From NCBI GenBank assembly GCA_017406565.1, contig JAFQYG010000006.1:1-64000 (forward strand): a DNA stretch of 64,000 bases. Direction: 5' to 3'. How positions within the stretch are numbered: the stretch's first letter is position 1; each line of letters opens with the position of its first letter. Below the pieces are notes generated by a model, which worked only from the letters and a program-made list of their open reading frames with translations, was not told the DNA's origin and searched no databases. The position numbers and the translations under genes were made by a program. Shown piece after piece: positions 33,713 to 43,181 of this stretch. Origin of the DNA: Candidatus Saccharimonadota bacterium (GTDB lineage Bacteria; Patescibacteriota; Saccharimonadia; Saccharimonadales; Saccharimonadaceae).

Positions 33713-34594
33713 ATGGCCGCTACTAAAGAAATCGCAATCGGAAAACGCGCCAAAATCTCAGAAGCACAGCAGTATACCCTCTTAGCAGTACTAATCGCCT
33801 CCCTGTTTCTGGGTGTAGCAATTTCACTTGTATCATATTTTATTAAGCAGATCTCCTTCAATACCGAAATCATAATGGAGCAAGAGCAGCAAATTGTTAA
33901 GTATTCAGAAGTAATCAAAAACATAGGTGTCTGTGAAAAACCAAAGGGCTCAACCTATACAGGTGATGAACTGACGAAATGCAATCCAGACAACATTGAT
34001 ATTTCAAAAATCCCAGAAAGTCTACGTTCGAAAATCCTCAACGATTTAGCTTCAAATCAAGCATTAGACTCTGTACCGAAAGAAAGCAACAGTAGTTGTG
34101 TCGACCCAGATACCCATAAAAACTACACTTACAAAGACCTTATAAAAGATTATAATGAAGCCACCGATACCGAAAAACGTCTCGCTGCCAGCCAACGTAT
34201 TCGTAGTTGTTCGGCACTTCGCATTATCCCAGATGCATTGCCTGCTTACCAAAATGAAGAAGCATTACTAGCTAGCTTGAACAAATTATTTATAACTTCC
34301 GGTTGGGAACCAGAATCAATCAGCCCGAGCGGCGAGATGCCCTCTACTAGTGATATTGCCGGAGTTAATGCTATGTCAGTTAAGTTGAGTATACAAGGTG
34401 GTACAGATATAACTACAAAAATACTCAGCAATATGGAGAGCTCTATCCGTGAGTTTAATATGGAAAACGCCGTTATTGAGTGGAGTAGTGATAACACTCT
34501 CGAAATCAATGCACAAGCCACAGCATATTTTATGGATGAATCTACTATCACAGAAGGTAGCAAAGTCTTTAAGATTGAAAAGGAGGAGAAGTAA
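33713..34594 (+). CDS. PilO-like pilus inner-membrane protein
   Basis: 293 residues: short basic N-terminus, one helix (about 20-45, TLLAVLIASLFLGVAISLVS), a coiled-coil (NTEIIMEQEQQIVKYSEVIK), and an extracytoplasmic ferredoxin-like end with VKLSIQGGTDITTKILSNME. The layout and place after the PilN-like gene suggest PilO; sequence signatures are weak. The stop overlaps the next gene (TAATG). Confidence 0.65.
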   Translation: MAATKEIAIGKRAKISEAQQYTLLAVLIASLFLGVAISLVSYFIKQISFNTEIIMEQEQQIVKYSEVIKNIGVCEKPKGSTYTGDELTKCNPDNIDISKIPESLRSKILNDLASNQALDSVPKESNSSCVDPDTHKNYTYKDLIKDYNEATDTEKRLAASQRIRSCSALRIIPDALPAYQNEEALLASLNKLFITSGWEPESISPSGEMPSTSDIAGVNAMSVKLSIQGGTDITTKILSNMESSIREFNMENAVIEWSSDNTLEINAQATAYFMDESTITEGSKVFKIEKEEK

Positions 34595-35034
34595 TGAAAA
34601 CAGATTTAGCTTCGTCAATCGGTATTGCTGTCGTAGGTGTAATTGTCGCTTATTTTATAAGTAATATTTTAGTTGGGTCATTCACAACTGGCGATTATAC
34701 CGTCAAAACTATTGAAACAGAAGTCAAAGCAGACATTGCTACTCCAGATCCAAGTGTCTTTAATTATCGTGCGCTCAACCCCACCGTTGAAGTATACGTA
34801 GGCAGTTGTAAAGAATATGACGCTAATGGGCAGTGCATTGATAATGACGAAGAAGACATCGACCAAGATATTATTAATAATATTACGCCTTCAGACTCGT
34901 CAGATGAAGAAAATCCCAACTCTGACTCCGATTCTAACTCTAACTCCAATTCTAACTCTAATTCCAATTCTCAAGATAATGATGATAATGGGTCAAACTC
35001 CAGAAATAGATCGCCTAGCCGAAAGGATGAATAA
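34594..35034 (+). CDS. Pilus-operon membrane protein with a Ser/Asn/Asp repeat tail
   Basis: 146 residues: an N-terminal helix (SIGIAVVGVIVAYFISNIL), a short extracytoplasmic region with a Cys pair (GSCKEYDANGQCI), and a tail of alternating Ser, Asn and Asp. At DNA level the tail is a degenerate 6-nt tandem repeat (TCTAAC/TCCAAT) around 34926-34970. Overlaps both neighbours by one base. It may take the place of PilP; that is inference from position only. Confidence 0.6.
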   Translation: MKTDLASSIGIAVVGVIVAYFISNILVGSFTTGDYTVKTIETEVKADIATPDPSVFNYRALNPTVEVYVGSCKEYDANGQCIDNDEEDIDQDIINNITPSDSSDEENPNSDSDSNSNSNSNSNSNSQDNDDNGSNSRNRSPSRKDE

Positions 35035-36803
35035 TGGCGTTGCTCACAAGAGAAGCAGAAGAAAGAATCGTCAATCTCCTTTTGTCGGAAGGTCTTGCTG
35101 ATGCTAATTTAGTTACAAATATTAAAGCCCAAGCCGATGCTGCTGGTAAACAAGTTCTTGCCGAGCTTCGAGCTCAAAAGCTTATATCTGACGATATGGT
35201 GGCACGTGCAACTGCCGCAATTATTGGCGTTCCTTACGTTGAGTTAAAAAATATTTCTATCGATCAAGATATCTTGACTAAAATACCTCGTGAAGCATCA
35301 GCTCGCGTCCACGCTGTAGCTTTAGGCGAAAAAGATGGTCTGCTAAATGTCGCTATGGTCGACGTCACCAACGTTCAGTCTACCGATTATATATCAAATC
35401 TTATCAACCAGCCAATTCGAGTTTGGATGTCATCCGAGCGTGGCATCAATGAAGTGCTAGAACAATATCATGGCGATTTTTCTAGTGTCAAGGAAGCCGT
35501 TGAAGAAACCAACGAAGAGATTGCTGCTGAGCAACAAGCCAATCCGAATATCAAGACTATCGTCCAAGATTCTCCAATATCAAAAGCTCTTACCACTATT
35601 CTAAGCTATGCCGCCAAGACCAAAGCATCTGATATTCATATCGAGCCGCTTGAAAATTCTCTGATTATCCGTTGCCGTATCGATGGTGTGCTGCGTAGGA
35701 TTATGGAACTTCCCAAAACCGTTGCGCCAGCTCTTGTTTCGCGTATTAAGATTCTTTCTAACCTCAAAATCGATGAGCACCGTATTCCTCAGGACGGCCA
35801 GTTTACAGTATTAGTTGATGGACAAGAGATCGATTTGCGTATCGCTATTGCTCCCGTTACTTGGGGGGAACAAGTTGTTATTCGTCTTCTTGATAAAACT
35901 GGTGTCTCCATGGAAATCGAAAAAATGGGTATGACCGGCCGTGCTTTACGTGATGTTTTAGAAGGGATTAAAAAACCAAATGGTATGATTTTGACTTCTG
36001 GTCCTACCGGTTCTGGTAAATCTACTACTCTCTATGCATTAATTCAAAAGATTAAATCTGAAGAAATCAATATCGTTACTCTAGAAGACCCAGTCGAGTA
36101 TAAAATGGATGGTATCAACCAGACACAGGTAAATGTTGACGCCGGTCTAACATTCGCCAGTGGTTTGAGATCTATCTTGCGTCAAGACCCTGACGTAGTA
36201 ATGGTAGGTGAGATTCGTGACTCTGAAACTGCCGGTCTAGCAGTCCAGGCTGCTCTTACTGGTCACCTTGTCTTTAGTACTTTGCACACCAACTCTGCTG
36301 CTGGTATCTTGCCTCGTCTTCTCGATATGGGTATCGAGCCATTCCTCCTCGCATCGACTCTGAACGTCGTTATTGGCCAGCGCTTGGTTCGTCGTATTAC
36401 TGAAAAACGCGAAATGTATAAATCATCCGAAATTGAAACTAAAGGCATCAACAGTATCATAGGTAGTCTATTACCACAAGACAAAGAATCAGTCGCCAAA
36501 GTTAGTGAAGATTTAGGTTATCCTGGACTTCCAGTCAAAAATGAAGATCATTATATGTTAGCCAAAGGTATCAGTACCAAAGAAACACCAGGTGGCTATA
36601 AAGGACGTGCTGGTCTCTACGAAACTATCGTTGTAGATGATGACATCCAAAAAATGGTTATCAATCATTCTACTGCCAATGAAATTATGAAACTTGCTAG
36701 AGAAAAGGGAACTGTCACCATGCGCCAGGACGGTATTTTGAAAGTATTATCAGGTATAACATCAATAGAGGAGGTAAACCGCGTAGCTAGTGACTTATCA
36801 TAA
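35034..36803 (+). CDS. pilB: Pilus extension ATPase PilB
   Basis: 589 residues of the GspE/PilB family. N-terminal GspE-II domain, Walker A GPTGSGKSTTLYAL (about 323-336), Asp box EDPVEYKMDGI, Walker B DPDVVMVGEIRD and His box LVFSTLHTNSA. The zinc tetra-cysteine region normally found after the His box is absent; the stretch TEKREMYKSSEIETKGIN has no cysteine. It powers pilus extension in the cytoplasm. Confidence 0.95.
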   Translation: MALLTREAEERIVNLLLSEGLADANLVTNIKAQADAAGKQVLAELRAQKLISDDMVARATAAIIGVPYVELKNISIDQDILTKIPREASARVHAVALGEKDGLLNVAMVDVTNVQSTDYISNLINQPIRVWMSSERGINEVLEQYHGDFSSVKEAVEETNEEIAAEQQANPNIKTIVQDSPISKALTTILSYAAKTKASDIHIEPLENSLIIRCRIDGVLRRIMELPKTVAPALVSRIKILSNLKIDEHRIPQDGQFTVLVDGQEIDLRIAIAPVTWGEQVVIRLLDKTGVSMEIEKMGMTGRALRDVLEGIKKPNGMILTSGPTGSGKSTTLYALIQKIKSEEINIVTLEDPVEYKMDGINQTQVNVDAGLTFASGLRSILRQDPDVVMVGEIRDSETAGLAVQAALTGHLVFSTLHTNSAAGILPRLLDMGIEPFLLASTLNVVIGQRLVRRITEKREMYKSSEIETKGINSIIGSLLPQDKESVAKVSEDLGYPGLPVKNEDHYMLAKGISTKETPGGYKGRAGLYETIVVDDDIQKMVINHSTANEIMKLAREKGTVTMRQDGILKVLSGITSIEEVNRVASDLS

Positions 36804-36824
36804 AGCATGTGGTATAATCAAAAC

Positions 36825-37907
36825 ATGGAAAGTGGGCAAGCAAACAAAACAATCAAAATAGAATCATTACTCGAAGAATGTGTCCGTCGTAATGCTTCTG
36901 ATTTACATCTTCAATATGGTATTCCACCGATTCTCAGAGTTGATGGTGCACTCATGCCTGTAGCCGGAACTAGCGCACTTAAAGAAGAAGATGTCAAAAA
37001 TCTTGTATTCACTACTCTTGATGAAGAACAGCAGCAAATTCTTTTGAAAGATAAAGAGTTTGACTATTCATTTGCTTACGGTGATATAGCACGTTTTCGC
37101 GTTAATGCCTTCCATGAACGTGGCAAATTAGCAGCTGCTTTTCGTCTCATTCCAAATCAGATTAAAAGCGTTAACGATCTTGGTATGCCAAGCGTAGTTG
37201 AGTCATTCGCTAATTTCCCTCGTGGTTTAGTCCTTATCACTGGCCCAACTGGTTCTGGTAAATCTACTACTCTTGCTGCGTTACTAGATAAAATCAATCG
37301 CGAAAAAGCAGTCCACATTATCACTATTGAGGACCCAATCGAATTTACTCACAAGTCGCATCGTTCAGTCGTAGCACAACGTGAAGTACACTATGATACC
37401 TTTAGCTTTTCCGCTGCACTTCGTTCAGCCTTGCGTGAAGACCCAGATGTTGTTCTTATCGGTGAGATGCGTGATCTCGAAACTATCCAATCCGCTATCA
37501 CCATTGCCGAAACTGGGCACCTCGTTTTCGCTACTTTGCACACTAACTCTGCTGCTCAGTCCATCGATCGTATGGTTGACGTCTTCCCGTCGCACCAGCA
37601 GGCCCAAGTTCGTACTCAGCTGTCTAATATTCTAATGGCAATTTGCGCCCAACGTTTAGTCCCTGCCATCGGCGGCGGTCGCGTAGTCGCTGCCGAGATT
37701 ATGATAGCCGATCCCGCTATTCGTGCCTTAATTCGTGACGGCAAAACACACCAGATTGACAACGCAATTCAAACCGGTGCCGATAAAGGTATGCAGACCA
37801 TGGACCGTACTCTTGCTAAACTTGTTCAAACTGGTGTAATTACTTATGATGATGCACGTGAATTTGCAGTTGATATCACTGAACTAAATAGATTGGTAAG
37901 AGGTTAA
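36825..37907 (+). CDS. pilT: Pilus retraction ATPase PilT
   Basis: 360 residues: LEECVRRNASDLHLQYGIPP, Walker A GPTGSGKSTTLAALL, EDPIEFTHKSHRSVVAQREV, GEMRDLETIQSAITIAETGH and the retraction motif AIRALIRDGKTHQI. It retracts the pilus and so can pull the cell to a surface or take in DNA. The start ATG at 36825 is chosen because TATAAT (36813-36818) lies 6 nt upstream; the longer reading begins with the promoter (MWYNQN). Confidence 0.96.
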   Translation: MESGQANKTIKIESLLEECVRRNASDLHLQYGIPPILRVDGALMPVAGTSALKEEDVKNLVFTTLDEEQQQILLKDKEFDYSFAYGDIARFRVNAFHERGKLAAAFRLIPNQIKSVNDLGMPSVVESFANFPRGLVLITGPTGSGKSTTLAALLDKINREKAVHIITIEDPIEFTHKSHRSVVAQREVHYDTFSFSAALRSALREDPDVVLIGEMRDLETIQSAITIAETGHLVFATLHTNSAAQSIDRMVDVFPSHQQAQVRTQLSNILMAICAQRLVPAIGGGRVVAAEIMIADPAIRALIRDGKTHQIDNAIQTGADKGMQTMDRTLAKLVQTGVITYDDAREFAVDITELNRLVRG

Positions 37908-37908
37908 A

Positions 37909-39111
37909 ATGAGAAGTTACAACTACAAAGCTAAGGAAAAAGCAACCGGTAAAATGGTTAAAGGCACCATCCAGGCTGACACCGAACAAGCCGCTGGTAA
38001 GCTCTTAGTTGAACAAGGCTTCGTCCCTCAATCTGTCACTGAAGAAGGGAAAGGCATATTCGGTGATAAAGATCATGTTACTTCTAAGGATCGTATTACC
38101 TTTACTAGGCAGATGGCTACCTTGATTGGTGCCGGTTTGCCATTAGCTACTTCGCTTCGCACGGTTGCTGAACAAACTCAAGGCAAAGCCATGAAGACGA
38201 TTATTGAATCTATTCTGGGCAACGTAGAATCTGGCCATACTCTTTATGACTCCTTCGCTAAGTATCCCGATGTTTTTAATGGTGTTTATCTCGCCCTTAT
38301 TAAGGCTGGCGAAACTTCTGGTACTCTGGATCTTGCATTAAGGCGTCTCGCCGACCAAGAGGAAAAAGATGCCGCTATGATGAGTAAGATTAAAGGTGCC
38401 CTCGTCTACCCTGCTATTATTCTTGTAGTTATTATTGCTGTGCTCGCTTTCATGATGATTATGGTGGTACCCCAAGTCAAAGGCTTATACGAAGATATGG
38501 GCAAGCCATTACCTGATCTGACTAAAATACTTGTAGCAGTGTCCGATTTCTTCGGCCAATTCTGGTGGGCAGTACTAATTGTAGTAGGTATGCTGTTTGG
38601 TGCTGCGTTCTATTTTGTTAAAAAGACGCCAAGTGGACGTAAAGTTGCTGATAATTTTAAAATTCATGTTCCACTCTTTGGTGGGCTCTTCCGTAAGCTC
38701 TATGTTTCGCGCTTCGCTCGCACTGCCGAGATGATGTTAGCTACTGGCGTACCGATGCTAGACTCCGTCAGTATTGCAATTGGCTCTACAAGTAATGTCG
38801 TTGTAGAAGAAGAATATTCCAAAGCCCTCGATATAATTAAAGGTGGTAAACCTCTTTCCGAATCTTTGAAAGATCGCGATTATATGTTGCCTCTCGTTCC
38901 GCAAATGGCATCCATTGGTGAGGAATCTGGTAAAATTGACGAAATGCTCGGTAAAGCCGCTCAAGTTTATGAAACTGAGCTAGATGAACAAATCAACAAC
39001 ATTTCCACTATGATTGAACCTATTCTTATGGTAATTATGGCCGGCCTCATTGGTGTGGTTATCGGCGGTACCCTACTTCCAATCTACTCACTTGTTGGTA
39101 GTGTCGCCTAA
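37909..39111 (+). CDS. pilC: Pilus platform protein PilC
   Basis: 400 residues of the GspF/PilC family: YNYKAKEKATGKMVKG, TFTRQMATLIGAGLPLATSL, KAGETSGTLDLALRRLA, three membrane helices (near residues 165, 215 and 375) and the second T2SSF domain (FARTAEMMLATGVPML, GEESGKIDEML). It bridges the motor ATPases and the pilus. One base separates it from pilT. Confidence 0.96.
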   Translation: MRSYNYKAKEKATGKMVKGTIQADTEQAAGKLLVEQGFVPQSVTEEGKGIFGDKDHVTSKDRITFTRQMATLIGAGLPLATSLRTVAEQTQGKAMKTIIESILGNVESGHTLYDSFAKYPDVFNGVYLALIKAGETSGTLDLALRRLADQEEKDAAMMSKIKGALVYPAIILVVIIAVLAFMMIMVVPQVKGLYEDMGKPLPDLTKILVAVSDFFGQFWWAVLIVVGMLFGAAFYFVKKTPSGRKVADNFKIHVPLFGGLFRKLYVSRFARTAEMMLATGVPMLDSVSIAIGSTSNVVVEEEYSKALDIIKGGKPLSESLKDRDYMLPLVPQMASIGEESGKIDEMLGKAAQVYETELDEQINNISTMIEPILMVIMAGLIGVVIGGTLLPIYSLVGSVA

Positions 39112-39180
39112 AAAAAGTCTTGATTTTTCATTACAATAAGTTATAATAAGCATAAGAATAAATCTAGAAAGGATTATTAT

Positions 39181-39708
39181 ATGGTCAAACAAAATACTAA
39201 CTCTAAAAAAGGTTTTACCATCATCGAAGTCGTGCTCGTGCTCGCTATCGCTGGTCTTATCTTCTTGATGGTCTTTATCGCGCTTCCAGCACTTCAGCGC
39301 TCTCAGCGTGATACTCAGCGTCGTGATGATATGGCGCGCTTCCTCTCTCAGCTTAACCAATACCAAGCCAACAATGGTGGCACAGTTCCTGGCGATGCTG
39401 TGGCTAACTGGAATGTTGCAGAATCTGGTACAGACAAGAGCTTCATCACAAACTATATGAAAGCTGGTGGTGATAAGTTTGAAGATCCATCCACAGGTAA
39501 CACTTACAAACTTAAGCAAGCTGTACAGGCATGTACGAAGGGCGCCGATTGTCCAAACGGTGCGGCTTCTGAGACAGAAATGGGCATTATCTATATCGTA
39601 AAGAATGCTAAATGCGAAGGTGAGAAACCAGTCTATATTGAAGGTAGCCGTAAGCTTGCAGTATTAATGAAGCTCGAAGGAGCAGGCGTTTACTGCGGCA
39701 ACAACTAA
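39181..39708 (+). CDS. Type IV pilin
   Basis: 175 residues. Prepilin signal KKG|FTIIEVVLVLAIAGLIF: cleavage by PilD after Gly12, Glu at +5, then a long hydrophobic helix. The head has two cysteine pairs (QACTKGADC; KCEGEK and VYCG). AGAAAGGA lies before the ATG; the promoter is TTGATT with TATAAT 16 nt later (near 39146). Its head resembles that of the pilin at 39801 (same length and QRSQRDTQRRDDMA against QKQERDTERREDIA), so the two are paralogues. It is followed by a strong terminator. Confidence 0.92.
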   Translation: MVKQNTNSKKGFTIIEVVLVLAIAGLIFLMVFIALPALQRSQRDTQRRDDMARFLSQLNQYQANNGGTVPGDAVANWNVAESGTDKSFITNYMKAGGDKFEDPSTGNTYKLKQAVQACTKGADCPNGAASETEMGIIYIVKNAKCEGEKPVYIEGSRKLAVLMKLEGAGVYCGNN

Positions 39709-39726
39709 TCTACCAAATTAGATTTA

Positions 39727-39760
39727 ATATAAACCGGAAGACAATTCCGGTTTATATTTT
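39727..39760 (+). terminator. Intrinsic terminator between convergent pilin genes
   Basis: ATATAAACCGGAA/TTCCGGTTTATAT stem (39727-39757) with a 5-nt loop and T-rich tail; nearly symmetric. Confidence 0.9.
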
Positions 39761-39800
39761 TATTTCAATGGTTTTAATTGACTTTTATAAAGGATACTTT

Positions 39801-40409
39801 TTACAAATCAGCGCAATAAACGCCGCCACCTTCCATTTTATAGAGAATCGCCATTTTTCGTGAATTTGAACTCGCTACCACACCTGCCTTATCATTTCCT
39901 GCACACTTAGCTTGGATAAAGAGGTATAGGATGAAATCATTAGGGAACGTTTGCCCATTTGCACCTTCTGCAAGGCTCTTTGCAGGTTCGTTGCACGCTG
40001 CATTCGTAATAGAACCATTACATTTCACGATCTTCAATTTATAATTTTCACCATTCGGATCCTTAAACCCTTCTTTTAAGTGATCGCGATAAAATCCGCC
40101 CCACTCATCTACTTTCGCACTACTCAATGCTTCCTCATCCCACACCACGTCAATTATTTTAGAACTACCATCAATTTCTTCATAGCTATTTGCTAATCCA
40201 GGTAGTGCACCGCGATTGTTAGTCTGATACTTTTTAATTGCGTCAGCCAACCAGGCGATATCTTCACGTCTTTCCGTATCACGCTCTTGCTTTTGCAGTG
40301 TAGGCAAAGCAATCATCATCATCAAAAATATCATTCCAGCAATACCCAACACTAGTATAGCCTCTACCAGCGTAAATCCTTCTTTTGTCTGTAATTCGCC
40401 CTTTTTCAT
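39801..40409 (-). CDS. Second type IV pilin, opposite strand
   Basis: 202 residues. Prepilin signal TKEG|FTLVEAILVLGIAGMIF, then a helix and a head with four cysteines. Related to the pilin at 39181 and convergent with it. The promoter on the minus strand has TTGATT and TATAAT with a 16-nt spacer and AAGGA before the ATG. Two alternative major pilins transcribed apart would allow switching; that is inference. Confidence 0.9.
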   Translation of the reverse strand: MKKGELQTKEGFTLVEAILVLGIAGMIFLMMMIALPTLQKQERDTERREDIAWLADAIKKYQTNNRGALPGLANSYEEIDGSSKIIDVVWDEEALSSAKVDEWGGFYRDHLKEGFKDPNGENYKLKIVKCNGSITNAACNEPAKSLAEGANGQTFPNDFILYLFIQAKCAGNDKAGVVASSNSRKMAILYKMEGGGVYCADL

Positions 40410-40474
40410 AAAATCCTTATGCTAATTATAGATTATTTTAAACAAAAATCAAGTCTCCATGTTAAAATATAAAT

Positions 40475-41275
40475 ATGCAAATTATTTTTCTTATGTTTAT
40501 GTTTATTCTTGGCGCTTGTTTTGGCTCATTTTTATGTTGTTTGGCTCGCCGTATTAAATACCGCCAAACCCACAAGCGTCCACTCGGACACCGGTCAGTT
40601 TGTCCACACTGCAAATACCAACTCAAATGGTATGACAATATTCCAATTGTTTCTTGGCTTATTCTACATGGCAAATGCCGTAAATGCCACCACAAAATCG
40701 GTATTCTTGAGATTGCCTCCGAAATACTAACAGCTTTAGCATTTCTTTTACTTAACTTTACAATTGATGTCACAACTGCAAATGCCTTTGAATGGGCAAT
40801 ATTTGGCACTGTTATGGTTTTTTCCATAATTCTTATCTTTTTAGCCATCTATGACGGTGCATATGGCGAGCTACCCACACCAGCCCTTCTCTTATCTATC
40901 GTCGCATCTGTCATGATTTTGGTAGTTAAAGAAGCCAAAATTCTCTCAATGCATCCTTTCTCAGCCGAACTAATTTATCGGCCAATTTTTGCAGTACTTG
41001 TCTTGGGCGGTTTATATCTTGCTATATATATGTTTTCAAAAGGGAAATGGGTCGGTGATGGTGATTGGCTACTTGGTACTGCTATCGGCATTGCGTTATT
41101 TGATCCTTGGCTAGCACTAATTACACTCTTCCTTTCAAATTTCCTAGCTACTATCGTTATGTATCCTTTCACTAAGACTAAAAAAACCAAAAAAGTACAC
41201 TTTGGCCCCTTTTTAGTTGCTGCTTTTATAATTACTTATGTTTTTTCTGAATTTTTCTTATCATTTGTGATATAA
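40475..41275 (+). CDS. pilD: Prepilin peptidase PilD
   Basis: 266 residues. Opening FMFILGACFGSFLCCLARRI, zinc CxxC pair CPHCK...CRKCH, and the GxGD aspartyl-protease end motif GDGDWLLGTAIG with the first Asp in AIYDGAYGELP. About eight helices. It cleaves and may methylate the pilins. TAAAAT (40463-40468) is 6 nt before the ATG. Confidence 0.94.
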   Translation: MQIIFLMFMFILGACFGSFLCCLARRIKYRQTHKRPLGHRSVCPHCKYQLKWYDNIPIVSWLILHGKCRKCHHKIGILEIASEILTALAFLLLNFTIDVTTANAFEWAIFGTVMVFSIILIFLAIYDGAYGELPTPALLLSIVASVMILVVKEAKILSMHPFSAELIYRPIFAVLVLGGLYLAIYMFSKGKWVGDGDWLLGTAIGIALFDPWLALITLFLSNFLATIVMYPFTKTKKTKKVHFGPFLVAAFIITYVFSEFFLSFVI

Positions 41276-41282
41276 TAAGCTT

Positions 41283-43181
41283 ATGGTAAAAAAAGGTGAC
41301 ACACTAGTCGAAGTAACTCTAGCGATTGGCATCTTTTCCATGATTGCTATTGCTGTAGCATCCGTCATGAGTGGTGGTTCTTCCAGCGCTCAACTTGCAT
41401 TGGAAACTACGCAAGCTAGGGAAGAGATCGACACTCAGGCCGATGCAATTCGCTTCATACACTCGACCTACAGCGCAAACAAAGACAACCAAGATCATCC
41501 ATATGTGAAGCTTTGGCGTGATATTACAAAAAGATCAATCGTACTTTCCGACAACGAAGACAAATTGGCAGCTGTCTTACAATACACCCCCTCCTCTTGT
41601 TCTGAACTCTACGATAAGGATTCTGAAGTTTTTAAAAGTGCCTTTGTGATTAACCCGCGCGAGTTTAATAAGCTATCTTCTAATATCGGTAAAACTACTT
41701 TTGATAAAAATTTAGTACTCTTCACGACTACAGATAATGAAAGTAGCTTTACTACTGCCTCCACTCATCCTCGTCTTGTTTTCGGCAACAAACTTACTGG
41801 AGAAAACGACAATAACGCTATACTAGCTGATAGCACTTTCCCAAGTAATATCCTTTATGCCGAAGGCATCTATGTAGTGCCTGTAGTAGACCCTAGTACA
41901 ACAAGCATTGTTGATGTCATCGATGAAGAACAGACCGTTAAGAAACCTGCTTACTTTGATTTTTATATTCGTACTTGTTGGTATGGGTCTCGCACCGATG
42001 ATCCATCTACTATCTCTACTGTAATTCGTCTCCACGATCCTGACGCAGTATTTGCTGGTGGTTTCTTTGACGTCAAATATGATGGCTATGACCCAGCCTT
42101 TGGCGACAACGGCAAAATTCGTGATCGTAATAACATTCGCAAGGAAGAATTACCCACACCTACTCGAGAGGGCTGGACTTTTACAGGGTGGTGTGATGGT
42201 ACATTGTCATATGATTCAGAACATGATGAAGCTGTGTGTGAAGGGACTGTATATAAAGGTACTCTTACCAATCCAGAGAAAACACACAGAGTCTTTGATT
42301 TAAACGCTATGTTTAATCATACTCGGTATACAATCATGTATGATTTAACTGGGGGTAGCTCCGACAAGATTCGCGAGTATCACCAAACTGAACCAACTAC
42401 TACAATCTGTTATCTTGATGGGGACAATCATGACTGGGCAAAAGATTGCGATGTGCTAAACGTTGATTTGGCTTCATATCCACCCGATCCCCGCAAAATG
42501 GGCGGCAGGTTCAATGGCTGGTGTTTAGAAGGTACAGTTGATCAACAAGGTCGTTGTATCGGCGGTACAGTTATTCCTGCTGGCGGTATCCTTGATAATG
42601 CAGAGCTTCCAAGATTAACCAATAACGATCCATCCAAACCCATCATCCTCAAGGCCACCTGGAGCAAATGGAACGAAAACTATGAAGTAAAGCTAACTTG
42701 GGGTGCTCATCCTACCGACCTAGACTCTCACGTTCGCGGCCAAAAATCTAACAACACTGTCTTCCACGCCTACTATAGTAATAAGATTGGTAGCGATATT
42801 GATAATACTACCATCGCATCGTTAGACTACGATGACACCACTGGCTATGGCCCAGAAACCTTTATCCTGAATACTCTTGGTGGTAAAAACTATTATTACT
42901 ATGTACGATGCTATCGCGATAATAATGGTTGGTACTATTCATCAACCTATAGCTGCAATGTCACTGGTGCCACCGTTGAAGTTAAACGTAATGGTGAGCT
43001 AGTGGGTACTTATAGATCAGATGATGCTTCCGGCACCGGTACTGCTTGGTTAGTCTTCGCTAACCGTAACGGTAAGGTCACATGGTGCAATACGCGCACT
43101 AGTGATTTCTTCGTCGAGAGTTATAATTATAATAGCACTGAGGTTGATAGAACATTCAATAGATTATGCCCAGAGCATTAA
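41283..43181 (+). CDS. Large pilin-like adhesin with InlB-type repeats
   Basis: 632 residues. The N-terminus VKKGDTLVEVTLAIGIFSMI is a prepilin signal, but the residue after the Gly is Asp instead of Phe or Met. Following a linker come Listeria-Bacteroides repeats (EGWTFTGWCDG, TIMYDLTGGSS, GGRFNGWCLEG) and a C-terminal domain YEVKLTWGAHPTDLDSHVRG of the YfaP/DUF2135-like type. Size and domains fit a minor pilin at the tip that binds a surface. TATAAT (41271-41276) is 6 nt before the ATG, 7 nt after pilD. Confidence 0.8.
   Translation: MVKKGDTLVEVTLAIGIFSMIAIAVASVMSGGSSSAQLALETTQAREEIDTQADAIRFIHSTYSANKDNQDHPYVKLWRDITKRSIVLSDNEDKLAAVLQYTPSSCSELYDKDSEVFKSAFVINPREFNKLSSNIGKTTFDKNLVLFTTTDNESSFTTASTHPRLVFGNKLTGENDNNAILADSTFPSNILYAEGIYVVPVVDPSTTSIVDVIDEEQTVKKPAYFDFYIRTCWYGSRTDDPSTISTVIRLHDPDAVFAGGFFDVKYDGYDPAFGDNGKIRDRNNIRKEELPTPTREGWTFTGWCDGTLSYDSEHDEAVCEGTVYKGTLTNPEKTHRVFDLNAMFNHTRYTIMYDLTGGSSDKIREYHQTEPTTTICYLDGDNHDWAKDCDVLNVDLASYPPDPRKMGGRFNGWCLEGTVDQQGRCIGGTVIPAGGILDNAELPRLTNNDPSKPIILKATWSKWNENYEVKLTWGAHPTDLDSHVRGQKSNNTVFHAYYSNKIGSDIDNTTIASLDYDDTTGYGPETFILNTLGGKNYYYYVRCYRDNNGWYYSSTYSCNVTGATVEVKRNGELVGTYRSDDASGTGTAWLVFANRNGKVTWCNTRTSDFFVESYNYNSTEVDRTFNRLCPEH

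Noticed and set aside
34900-34980. Short regularly repeated units suggestive of a CRISPR array
   Set aside because: Units are 6 nt without spacers and lie inside a reading frame encoding a Ser/Asn/Asp tail.
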